Shown: piece by piece, positions 1 through 5,745 of the stretch
Position numbering within the stretch: position 1 is the first letter of the stretch
How the letters are laid out: the number at the start of each line of letters is the position of its first letter
Assembly (NCBI GenBank): GCA_020355985.1
Contig: CP070628.1
Coordinates: 564,182-569,926 of the forward strand
Direction of reading: 5' to 3'
DNA length: 5,745 bases
Origin: Nitrospirota bacterium
Lineage (GTDB): Bacteria; Nitrospirota; Nitrospiria; Nitrospirales; UBA8639
Translations under genes and position numbers: made by a program
Notes under the pieces: generated by a model
Seen by the model: only the letters and a program-made list of their open reading frames with translations
Told to the model about the DNA's origin: nothing
Databases searched by the model: none

Positions 1-13
1 GTCTTGGCCTAAG

Positions 14-979
14 ATGCGAGTGGGGATCCTTTATAATCCGCTGAGTGGTCGAAATAAGCGGAATCCAAAATTTTTTCAGGAAATTCTTTCCCGATATCAG
101 GATGTGCCATGTGCTGTAGTTCAGACGCCCGCCGAAATTCTTGAGGCCTTGAAGAAATTTGCTCGAAAGCAGGTGAAATGTGTGGCCGTAATTGGAGGCG
201 ATGGAACGATTCAAGCGACCATGGGCGGCTTGTTTCTACATCACCCATTTACCTCTTTGCCTCGTTTGGCCCTATTGCCTGCAGGAACAGCAAATTTGAT
301 CGCTGGAGATGTGGGTTTGGGGAAATTGGAGCCAAACATTCTTGACCGATTTCTTACGGAAGCACAATCTTCCACTCCAAACCTTTCCATCGAATCACGA
401 CCGATTCTTCGTGTTCGTTTTCCTGAGGAACGAGAACCCTTATATGGGATGTTTTTCGGGGTAGGAGCGATTTATCATGGCACGCAAATGGGCCTCCAAA
501 CCAAGCAGTCGATCGGGCGCTTAGGAGAATGGGGAGCAGGACTGATTCTGCTCAAATTTTTATTGGCATTGGCTACTGGGTCACGAAAGGGATTGAATCC
601 TATTAGCGTGCATGTCACCGCAGGAGAAACGGCCTCTTCTCAGAATGAGTATTTGGTGCTGATGGTCACGACCTTGAATCGCTTGTTTTTAGGCATGAAG
701 CCATTTTGGGGCAACAAATCCGGACCTTTGCGTTATACCAGCCTTCGAGTTCCGTATCGCTATTTATGGCGGGTTTTGCCGGCTCTGATTCGTGGAAAAG
801 TTCATGCTCTTGCGACAGGGACTCATGGGTATGTGAGTGACAACCTCTTTGAGATTCGCCTGGGTTTTAACAGTGGATTTGTATTGGACGGTGAGGTGTA
901 TGCATCTTCCAATCCTGAGGATCCTCTGATCCTGGATTCCCCAGGCGAGCTTTCCTTTGTGCGTTTGAAAGCTAAGTAG
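14..979 (+). CDS. Diacylglycerol/lipid kinase family protein (YegS/BmrU/DAGK_cat type)
   Basis: This 321-residue protein is probably an ATP-dependent lipid kinase that phosphorylates diacylglycerol or a related lipid to phosphatidic acid at the inner face of the membrane. It begins with the family's first strand and loop (NPLSGR, residues 8-13). The nucleotide-binding GGDGT follows at 61-65, then PAGTANLIAGDVGL at 89-102 (family form P-x-GT-x-N-x-x-A). Near the C-terminus DGE at 292-294 matches the conserved acidic motif of the second domain. No signal peptide or clear membrane helix is visible, and the length fits the roughly 300-residue family. The ATG at 14 gives the expected N-terminus, but no good Shine-Dalgarno is visible in the 13 bases before it. 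Bases 1-12 read V-L-A-stop, so an upstream gene may end 1 bp before this start and the gene may be translationally coupled to it. The next gene starts 2 bp after the stop. The exact lipid substrate cannot be read from sequence; ceramide, sphingosine and undecaprenol-type substrates are alternatives. Confidence 0.9.
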   Translation: MRVGILYNPLSGRNKRNPKFFQEILSRYQDVPCAVVQTPAEILEALKKFARKQVKCVAVIGGDGTIQATMGGLFLHHPFTSLPRLALLPAGTANLIAGDVGLGKLEPNILDRFLTEAQSSTPNLSIESRPILRVRFPEEREPLYGMFFGVGAIYHGTQMGLQTKQSIGRLGEWGAGLILLKFLLALATGSRKGLNPISVHVTAGETASSQNEYLVLMVTTLNRLFLGMKPFWGNKSGPLRYTSLRVPYRYLWRVLPALIRGKVHALATGTHGYVSDNLFEIRLGFNSGFVLDGEVYASSNPEDPLILDSPGELSFVRLKAK

Positions 980-981
980 TC

Positions 982-1935
982 ATGGCCCTTTCCACAACAA
1001 TTTTAGAGATAGTCGGTCAAGCCAGCACCCAAACGATTCCTCACTCCATTCAGGCAGCAGGGAATTTCCTCGCCAACAAATATGGGAAGGCCGTTCAGGG
1101 AATTTTACTCTATGGCTCTTGTTTGCGAGCGGGCACGGATCATAATGGATTGGTAGATTGCTATGTCCTTGTGGATCGGTACGCCGCAATATATTCCTCA
1201 ACTTGGCTGGCGCTTCTCAATGGGTGGCTCCCACCCAATGTATTTTATGGAGAGGTTGATGTCGATGGGCACAAAGTTCGTATGAAATATGCCGTCTTGT
1301 CGTTGGAGGATTTTGAGCGAAGCGTTGCTGTCAAGTGGTTTCATTCTTACTTTTGGGGACGCTTTGCGCAGCCAACGGCCGTGATGGCTTGTCCGAACCA
1401 AGGGATAAGGGAACGAATTATTTCAGGGTTGGGGAGAGCCGTGTTGACCTTTTTGGGAAATGTGGTTCCCCAAATGCCAGAGTCATTTTCTGCTAAAGAT
1501 GTATGGAGTACTGGCTTGGCACTCAGTTATAGCGCGGAATTACGTGCCGAATCTAAAGGGCGAATCACCACATTATGGGGAAGTAACCAAGCCTACTATG
1601 AACAGGTAGCCCATGCCGCGTTTTCGGCGCACTTCCCGAAGGTAAAGGTTATTCAGAACGATGACCTGACCATGTATGAGATGAAATATTCCAGGTGGGA
1701 TCACACCAAGAATCGCATAGGCTGGATTGTTCGAAAAGTACAGGGAAAGTTCTTATCGATTTTGCGCCTCATGAAAGCCGCCTTTACGTTTCAAGGAGGT
1801 GCAGAATATCTTATTTGGAAAATTGAGCGGCATTCCGGGGTAAAAATCGAATTAACTCCGGCTCAACGACGGCACCCGATCTGGGCCGGCCTGACAACAT
1901 TCTGGCGTCTCTACCGCCAGGGTGCTTTCCGATAG
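982..1935 (+). CDS. Tam41/Mmp37-like phosphatidate cytidylyltransferase (putative)
   Basis: This 317-residue protein is probably a soluble or peripheral nucleotidyltransferase converting phosphatidic acid and CTP to CDP-diacylglycerol. A pol-beta-type nucleotidyltransferase core is visible: ILLYGSCLR at 41-49, then GLVDCYVLVD at 56-65 with candidate metal ligands D59 and D65. Compared with human TAMM41 recalled from memory, several blocks align in order. They are YGS plus (L/V)D-x-x-x-x-VD; NVFYGEVDVDGHKVRMKYAVLS (86-107, written here as key residues N86, Y89, G96, K102, Y103) with the human NG-R-IKYGVIS block; the GR-x-x-P block at 126-131; and MPESFSAKD at 165-173 followed by LSYSAELR at 181-188, against human LPESFSEED and LSYSGDFR. 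The C-terminal third (GGAEYLIWKIERHSGV, 272-287) is not one I can match. The ATG follows the lipid kinase stop by 2 bp with no Shine-Dalgarno, which suggests translational coupling. The neighbouring kinase would supply its substrate. A generic nucleotidyltransferase of other specificity remains possible. Confidence 0.72.
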   Translation: MALSTTILEIVGQASTQTIPHSIQAAGNFLANKYGKAVQGILLYGSCLRAGTDHNGLVDCYVLVDRYAAIYSSTWLALLNGWLPPNVFYGEVDVDGHKVRMKYAVLSLEDFERSVAVKWFHSYFWGRFAQPTAVMACPNQGIRERIISGLGRAVLTFLGNVVPQMPESFSAKDVWSTGLALSYSAELRAESKGRITTLWGSNQAYYEQVAHAAFSAHFPKVKVIQNDDLTMYEMKYSRWDHTKNRIGWIVRKVQGKFLSILRLMKAAFTFQGGAEYLIWKIERHSGVKIELTPAQRRHPIWAGLTTFWRLYRQGAFR

Positions 1936-1957
1936 GAGTTTGAGAAAAAAGAGGGGC

Positions 1958-2962
1958 TTATTGGTCGCGGTTGACCATGTAGCAGGAAACAATCGCAAGA
2001 GATTTTTTCGCGAGGCTATCGGGGAATGAGACTAAGTCTAAAGCTGAAGCTTCAATGAATTCTCGAGCTCTCATTGTGGAATAGGCCAACGAACCCTGTT
2101 CTTTCATCATTTGGAGGATACGTTCGAGCTCTTGGGCATTCACCGAATGCGACAGAATCTTTTCTCGCAACCAGGCTTGTTCAGAAGCAGAGCAGGTTTG
2201 GAGGAGGTGTAGTAAGGGAAGTGTGATCATCCCCTGACGAATCTCCTGCCCTAATGATTTGCCCAACCGAGCATGATCGGCTGAATAATCCAACCGATCA
2301 TCGGCCAATTGAAAGGCCATTCCGAGGTTATAGCCGAATCGATAGAGGGCCATCTGCTCTTCGAGGGAGGCTCCTCCAACGATGGCTCCAATCCTACACG
2401 AGGCGGCGACCAGGATAGCGGTCTTATATTCAACAATTTTGAGGTAATCGGCTTCGGTGAGGTCAGGCTGGCTATTAGCGCAAAGCTGTAATACTTCACC
2501 TTCAGCCATTTTCCGGCAGGCATCAGCCATAATCTCGTTAATGTCATGGTTGTGAAATGAGGCAATCAGCGCCATGGCTTGAGAATAGAGATAGTCCCCA
2601 ACCAGAATGCTGGCGTGGTTCCCCCAAATGCGCCTCGCGGTTTTTTCCCCACGGCGAATATCGGCTTCATCTAGGACATCATCATGTAGTAAGGTCGCGG
2701 TATGAATAAATTCAATCAGACTGCCAAGAAGGAGATCTGCCTTTTCAGGATAACTAAACAGGCGGGCTGATAAGATGAGCAAGAGCGGCCGTATGCGTTT
2801 CCCCCCACTTGAGAGAATATGATCGGCCACGGTATTGATGAGCGGAGCGTGAGAATCCAGATGTTTCTGAATCTGGGCCTCGACCTCCTGTAACTCTGGC
2901 CGGAAGGCCTCCCACACATCTTCCATGGAGTCCAGGGCTTTAACGGCAGGATCGTTCGCCAT
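1958..2962 (-). CDS. ispB: Polyprenyl diphosphate synthase, long-chain (octaprenyl/IspB type)
   Basis: This trans-isoprenyl diphosphate synthase condenses isopentenyl diphosphate onto an allylic primer to make the quinone side-chain precursor in the cytoplasm. Numbered from the ATG at 2962 (334 aa), it shows GGKRIRP at 53-59, the first Asp-rich motif DDVLD at 94-98 preceded by IEFIHTATLLH, RRG at 103-105, GD at 122-123, KT at 180-181, and the second Asp-rich motif FQLADDRLD at 217-225, then GKSLGQE and TLPLL. The fifth residue before the first motif is a small Ala (A89), as in E. coli IspB, which fits a long product; exact chain length is not readable. The frame extends to a TTG at 2998, but that TTG is the -35 box of a strong promoter, so the longest start is unlikely. 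The ATG at 2926 would give 322 aa, nearly the 323 aa of E. coli IspB. No Shine-Dalgarno precedes either ATG. The gene is convergent with the lipid operon and divergent from gltB. Confidence 0.93.
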   Translation of the reverse strand: MANDPAVKALDSMEDVWEAFRPELQEVEAQIQKHLDSHAPLINTVADHILSSGGKRIRPLLLILSARLFSYPEKADLLLGSLIEFIHTATLLHDDVLDEADIRRGEKTARRIWGNHASILVGDYLYSQAMALIASFHNHDINEIMADACRKMAEGEVLQLCANSQPDLTEADYLKIVEYKTAILVAASCRIGAIVGGASLEEQMALYRFGYNLGMAFQLADDRLDYSADHARLGKSLGQEIRQGMITLPLLHLLQTCSASEQAWLREKILSHSVNAQELERILQMMKEQGSLAYSTMRAREFIEASALDLVSFPDSLAKKSLAIVSCYMVNRDQ

Positions 2963-2969
2963 GGCGGCG

Positions 2970-2998
2970 ATACTATGGAGTATCCTGTGGATTGTCAA
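2970..2998 (-). promoter_or_regulatory. Sigma70-type promoter of the polyprenyl synthase gene
   Basis: On the minus strand a perfect TTGACA (-35, 2998-2993) is followed after 17 bp by TAGTAT (-10, 2975-2970; 4 of 6 matches to TATAAT). The expected transcription start, 6-7 bases downstream, falls at about 2963-2962, that is on or next to the ATG at 2962. The promoter would therefore give a nearly leaderless message if that ATG is used, or a leader of about 36 nt if the ATG at 2926 is used. The hexamers and spacing are read directly; activity is inferred. Confidence 0.6.
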
Positions 2999-3087
2999 GG
3001 CTGGATTGGCAGGTAAATCCGGTGCAAAACTAAAGAAAGAGCGGCCTTTGACTGTCAGTGCAATTGCTGGAAGATCAACCAGTTGTC

Positions 3088-3117
3088 TTGACAGAATTTT
3101 TTACTTTGGATTACTGT
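3088..3117 (+). promoter_or_regulatory. Candidate gltB promoter
   Basis: A perfect -35 hexamer TTGACA lies at 3088-3093. At 18 bp spacing the best -10 is TACTGT (3112-3117), only 3 of 6 matches, and at 17 bp it is the poorer TTACTG. The -35 is embedded in the inverted repeat TGTC-TT-GACA (3084-3093). If used, transcription would start near 3124 and leave a gltB leader of about 188 nt. The weak -10 suggests an activator or a different promoter nearby. Confidence 0.35.
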
Positions 3118-3190
3118 GGGCGGAGACAATTCCGACTTGTTCATTCCTTTTTTGTCGAAAATCTCCGGGACCAGTCCAACAATTCTGAGA

Positions 3191-3224
3191 CTCCCCGAAT
3201 GGTAAGAGGGGAGACACGCCCCTC
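3191..3224 (+). promoter_or_regulatory. Two mutually exclusive hairpins in the gltB leader
   Basis: Stem A pairs CTCCCC (3191-3196) with GGGGAG (3208-3213), loop 11 nt. Stem B pairs GAGGGG (3206-3211) with CCCCTC (3219-3224), loop 7 nt. Both stems are perfect 6-bp and share the G-rich strand, so only one can form at a time. No U-run follows stem B, so it is not a standard intrinsic terminator. The arrangement resembles a switchable leader, but function is inference, and a G/C-rich stretch could give it by chance. Confidence 0.3.
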
Positions 3225-3261
3225 ATCCCTTCAATAAGTGTAAGGTATTGGAATTCTTTAG

Positions 3262-3315
3262 GTGAAATATTTTGGAAAAGCATTAATGAAAGTGGGGATG
3301 ATTTTTCTACCATGA
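3262..3315 (+). other. Possible short leader ORF overlapping the gltB start
   Basis: A small open frame from GTG at 3262 (17 codons, MKYFGKALMKVGMIFLP), or from the internal ATG at 3286 (9 codons), ends with TGA at 3313-3315. This stop overlaps the gltB ATG at 3312-3314 as ATGA. GGAAAAG at 3274-3280 could serve as ribosome binding site for the ATG at 3286. Such an overlap could couple translation into gltB, whose own Shine-Dalgarno-like GGGGAT (3294-3299) sits unusually far (12 nt) from its start. Short frames like this arise easily by chance. Confidence 0.15.
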
Positions 3316-5745
3316 AAATTCCTGGTTTGCCTTCCGTTCAAGGGCTCTATCAACCTCAAAACGAGCATGATGCCTGTGGGATTGGCTTTGTCGCCCACAT
3401 CAAGGGCCACAAATCACATGATCTCATTGAAAAAGGGCTATTGGTCTTAGAGAATCTTTTACATCGTGGTGCTCAAGGATGTGACCCCTGTACCGGCGAT
3501 GGTGCAGGCATTCTGTCTCAGATTCCACATGATTTTTTTCAGCGAGTAACAGAGGAAATTGGTATTCAATTACCTTCGGCTGGGGGCTATGGGGTGGGGA
3601 TGGTGTTCTTGCCTCAGGATCGGAAAGCTCGCGAACAATGTGAAGCCTTATTTGAATCGATTGTTCGAGAAGAAGGGCAAGAATTTTTAGGTTGGCGAGA
3701 TGTACCAGCCAAAGCAGACCAAATTGGCGTTCAAGCTCGGGAGACCATGCCGACCATTCGCCAGTTCTTTATTGCTCGAGCTTCCTTCAACCCCACGCAG
3801 TTTGAACGCAAGCTGTACGTCATCCGAAAGCGGATCACCCGGGCTGTGCGAGAATCGGCCGTGATTGGGAAGGAGTGGGTGTACGTTTCAAGCTTGTCCT
3901 GTAATACCATTGTGTATAAAGGCATGTTACTGCCTGAACAAGTGTCGTTATTCTATCCTGACCTGGCCGATTCATCGTTTGTGTCAGCTTTGGCCCTTGT
4001 ACATTCACGGTTTAGCACGAACACATTTCCTACTTGGTCTCTGGCTCATCCCTATCGCTATTCTGTACATAATGGGGAAATCAATACACTGAAAGGTAAT
4101 GTCAATTGGATGCGGGCAAGGCAGGGACGGCTAGCCTCCGATCTATTTGGCGATGATCTGAAAAAACTTTTTCCAATTGTGGATGATTTGACACAAAGTG
4201 ATTCGGCCTGCCTGGACAATGCCATTGAATTTCTCGTGATGGCCGGTCGTTCGCTTCCGCATGCCATGATGATGTTGATTCCTGAGCCATGGGTCGGGAA
4301 CCCACAAATGGATTTTGATCGTCGTGGGTTTTATGAATATCATGCTGCGGTAATGGAGCCGTGGGATGGCCCTGCAGCCGTGTGTTTTACCGACGGGAAG
4401 TTGGTCGGCGCGACCTTGGATCGCAACGGACTGCGGCCTTGTCGCTATCAGGTCACCAAAGATGATTTGGTGGTGTTGGCCTCCGAAGCAGGTGTCTTGC
4501 CGACAGATCCACAAAATATTCGTATGAAAGGACGCCTACAACCAGGTCGGATGTTTGTTGTGGATACCGTTGAAGGCCGGATCATTGACGATGAGGAAAT
4601 TAAAACCGAAATAACCAAACGCAAACCATACCGTCAGTGGCTGACGCAGCATCGAGTATCTTTGGATGAACTGCCGGAGCCGTTGAATGTTCCTCAACCT
4701 GATCATCCCACGCTTCGGCAACGTCAACAGGCTTTTGGCTATACCGTAGAAGAACTTAAAATGGTGTTGATTCCGATGGGTGTGAATGGCGAGGAACCAA
4801 TTTCTTCCATGGGAACTGACACGCCGTTAGCAGTGTTGTCCCAACGGCCGCAACTTCTCTTTAAATATTTCAAGCAATTGTTTGCCCAGGTCACGAATCC
4901 CCCCATCGACCCGATCCGTGAGCATTTGGTGATGTCCCTGGTCACTAATATTGGGCCGAAACCGAACTTGATTGCCGAAATACCTGAAGCCTGTCGACGA
5001 ATCAAACTTCAGCAGCCGATTCTGAGTAATGTGGATCTTCAGAAAATCCGCATGATTGGGGATCCTTATTTTAAAAGTAAAACCTTGTCTTTGCTCTTTA
5101 AAGTCTCTGAAGGGCCTGATGGTCTGGCGTCGGCGGTCGAACAGCTTTGTCAGCAAGCCTCCAAGGCTATTAAGGAAGGGGAGAAATTCTTAATTCTGAG
5201 TGATCGGGGAGTCAACGCCGAATGGGCCCCTATTCCGAGTTTATTAGGGGTTTCTGCCGTGCATCATCATCTAGTGCGGGAGGAGACACGAACCGAAGTT
5301 GGCTTGATTTTAGAAACCGGTGAACCACGGGATGTCCATCACTTTGCCTGCTTAATTGGGTACGGTGCTGGCGCAATTAACCCCTATCTGGTTGTTGAAT
5401 CGCTTGTAGATATGGAGCGGGAAGGGTTTTTCCCAGAAACAGTCGATGCGGCGACAGCTGAGTCACGATTTATCAAAGCCGTGAATAAAGGCCTGTTGAA
5501 AATCTTTTCCAAGATGGGTATTTCGACGTTGCAATCCTATTGTGGCGCGCAAATTTTCGAGGCCATTGGTCTCAGCTCAGATTTGGTTGACCGATATTTC
5601 ACTGGGACTGCCTCTCGAATCCAGGGGGTCGGCATCCGGGAATTGGGTGAGGAAACGTTAAGGCGACATACCCTAGCCTATCGACCCGTTCCTATTCGAC
5701 AATTAGATTTTGGTGGCGAAATTCATTATCGCATTCAGGGCGAAC
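3312..5745 (+). CDS. gltB: Glutamate synthase (NADPH-type) large subunit, N-terminal part
   Basis: GltB makes glutamate from glutamine and 2-oxoglutarate in the cytoplasm, normally with the small subunit GltD supplying electrons; gltD is not in the window. The 811 codons present are open to the window edge. C22 in HDACGIGF (19-26) is the expected N-terminal nucleophile, implying removal of a 21-residue propeptide. The glutaminase domain (about 22-430) also shows HRGAQG (51-56), GDGAG (62-66), HSRFSTNTFPTW (231-242), NGEINTLKGN (254-263), D297 in TQSDSACLDN and DRNGLRP (370-376). The central domain (about 470-750) shows NPPIDPIRE (529-537), LSDRG (629-633), HHHLVREETRTEVGLILETG (651-670) and GYGAGAINPYL (683-693). 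SKMGISTLQSYCGAQIFEAI (733-752) leads into the synthase domain. The FMN core, the 3Fe-4S cysteines and the GXGXG domain lie beyond the edge. No in-frame upstream ATG, GTG or TTG is seen back to the stop at 3186-3188, and the short propeptide supports the ATG at 3312. The expected full length is about 1500 residues. No frameshift or lost key residue is visible. Confidence 0.97.
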   Translation, partial: MKIPGLPSVQGLYQPQNEHDACGIGFVAHIKGHKSHDLIEKGLLVLENLLHRGAQGCDPCTGDGAGILSQIPHDFFQRVTEEIGIQLPSAGGYGVGMVFLPQDRKAREQCEALFESIVREEGQEFLGWRDVPAKADQIGVQARETMPTIRQFFIARASFNPTQFERKLYVIRKRITRAVRESAVIGKEWVYVSSLSCNTIVYKGMLLPEQVSLFYPDLADSSFVSALALVHSRFSTNTFPTWSLAHPYRYSVHNGEINTLKGNVNWMRARQGRLASDLFGDDLKKLFPIVDDLTQSDSACLDNAIEFLVMAGRSLPHAMMMLIPEPWVGNPQMDFDRRGFYEYHAAVMEPWDGPAAVCFTDGKLVGATLDRNGLRPCRYQVTKDDLVVLASEAGVLPTDPQNIRMKGRLQPGRMFVVDTVEGRIIDDEEIKTEITKRKPYRQWLTQHRVSLDELPEPLNVPQPDHPTLRQRQQAFGYTVEELKMVLIPMGVNGEEPISSMGTDTPLAVLSQRPQLLFKYFKQLFAQVTNPPIDPIREHLVMSLVTNIGPKPNLIAEIPEACRRIKLQQPILSNVDLQKIRMIGDPYFKSKTLSLLFKVSEGPDGLASAVEQLCQQASKAIKEGEKFLILSDRGVNAEWAPIPSLLGVSAVHHHLVREETRTEVGLILETGEPRDVHHFACLIGYGAGAINPYLVVESLVDMEREGFFPETVDAATAESRFIKAVNKGLLKIFSKMGISTLQSYCGAQIFEAIGLSSDLVDRYFTGTASRIQGVGIRELGEETLRRHTLAYRPVPIRQLDFGGEIHYRIQGE

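Larger units (their letters stand above)
2963..3311. other. Divergent intergenic region between ispB-like gene and gltB
   Basis: This 349-bp stretch separates the starts of two divergently read genes. The left end carries the polyprenyl synthase promoter. The middle carries a candidate gltB promoter with small inverted repeats around it. The right half would be a gltB leader of about 190 nt with two overlapping hairpins and a short open frame ending at the gltB start. I see no tRNA, no sigma54 (GG-N10-GC type) promoter, no riboswitch I recognise and no long ORF with a ribosome binding site. Confidence 0.6.

Noticed and set aside
1..12. End of an upstream gene reading V-L-A-stop
   Set aside because: Four codons are too few to call a gene; it is only mentioned as a hint that the operon starts earlier.
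1936..1985. Possible bidirectional terminator between the converging lipid operon and ispB
   Set aside because: An A6/T6 run is present at 1945-1950, but the only nearby stem (GGTC with GACC, 4-5 bp at about 1965-1978) is weak, lies in the coding end and is separated from the T-run, so I do not call it.
3001..3030. TTGGCAG...GGTGCA as a sigma54 promoter upstream of gltB
   Set aside because: The spacing between the GG and GC elements is about 14 bases rather than the required 10, and the -12 element does not fit TTGC.
2925..3188. 87-codon open frame on the + strand across the start of the polyprenyl synthase gene and the intergenic region
   Set aside because: It lacks a Shine-Dalgarno, overlaps the conserved N-terminal coding part and promoter of ispB on the other strand, and resembles no family I know.
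3101..3313. 70-codon open frame on the - strand in the gltB leader
   Set aside because: It has no recognisable domain, runs antisense over the hairpins and the gltB start, and has no supporting context.
4143..4514. 123-codon antisense open frame inside gltB, with several others at 3731-5156
   Set aside because: These are shadow frames of a strongly conserved coding sequence, and their translations show no family motifs.

Overview
The window looks like ordinary chromosomal DNA of a Gram-negative bacterium of medium G+C content. It has tightly packed housekeeping genes, no mobile element, no CRISPR array and no RNA gene that I can recognise. The IspB-type polyprenyl synthase and the bacterial-type GltB are compatible with Nitrospirota (for example a marine-type Nitrospira) or a proteobacterium, but I cannot fix the phylum from sequence reading alone.

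Left part (14-1935, + strand): two genes 2 bp apart that read as a phospholipid module. The first is a DAGK/YegS-type lipid kinase with GGDGT and PAGTAN motifs. The second is a soluble nucleotidyltransferase-fold protein that I align by eye with mitochondrial Tam41 (TAMM41/Mmp37), the phosphatidate cytidylyltransferase. If both calls hold, the pair covers consecutive steps: diacylglycerol to phosphatidic acid, then phosphatidic acid plus CTP to CDP-diacylglycerol. The operon probably begins upstream, because bases 1-12 read V-L-A-stop in one frame.

Middle (1958-2962, - strand): a long-chain trans-polyprenyl diphosphate synthase (IspB/octaprenyl type) making the quinone side chain. It converges on the lipid operon with a 22-bp gap. 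A strong sigma70-like promoter (TTGACA-N17-TAGTAT) lies directly over the longest possible TTG start, which argues for a start at the ATG at 2962 or at 2926.

Right part (3312-5745, + strand): the N-terminal 811 codons of gltB, the large subunit of glutamate synthase, cut by the window end. The amidotransferase and central domains are complete, while the FMN/3Fe-4S part lies mostly outside. Its 349-bp divergent upstream region holds a candidate promoter, clustered small inverted repeats, two mutually exclusive GC-rich hairpins, and a possible short leader ORF whose stop codon overlaps the gltB start.

The item most worth following up is the bacterial Tam41-like protein coupled to a lipid kinase. 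The gltB leader structures come second and are weaker.
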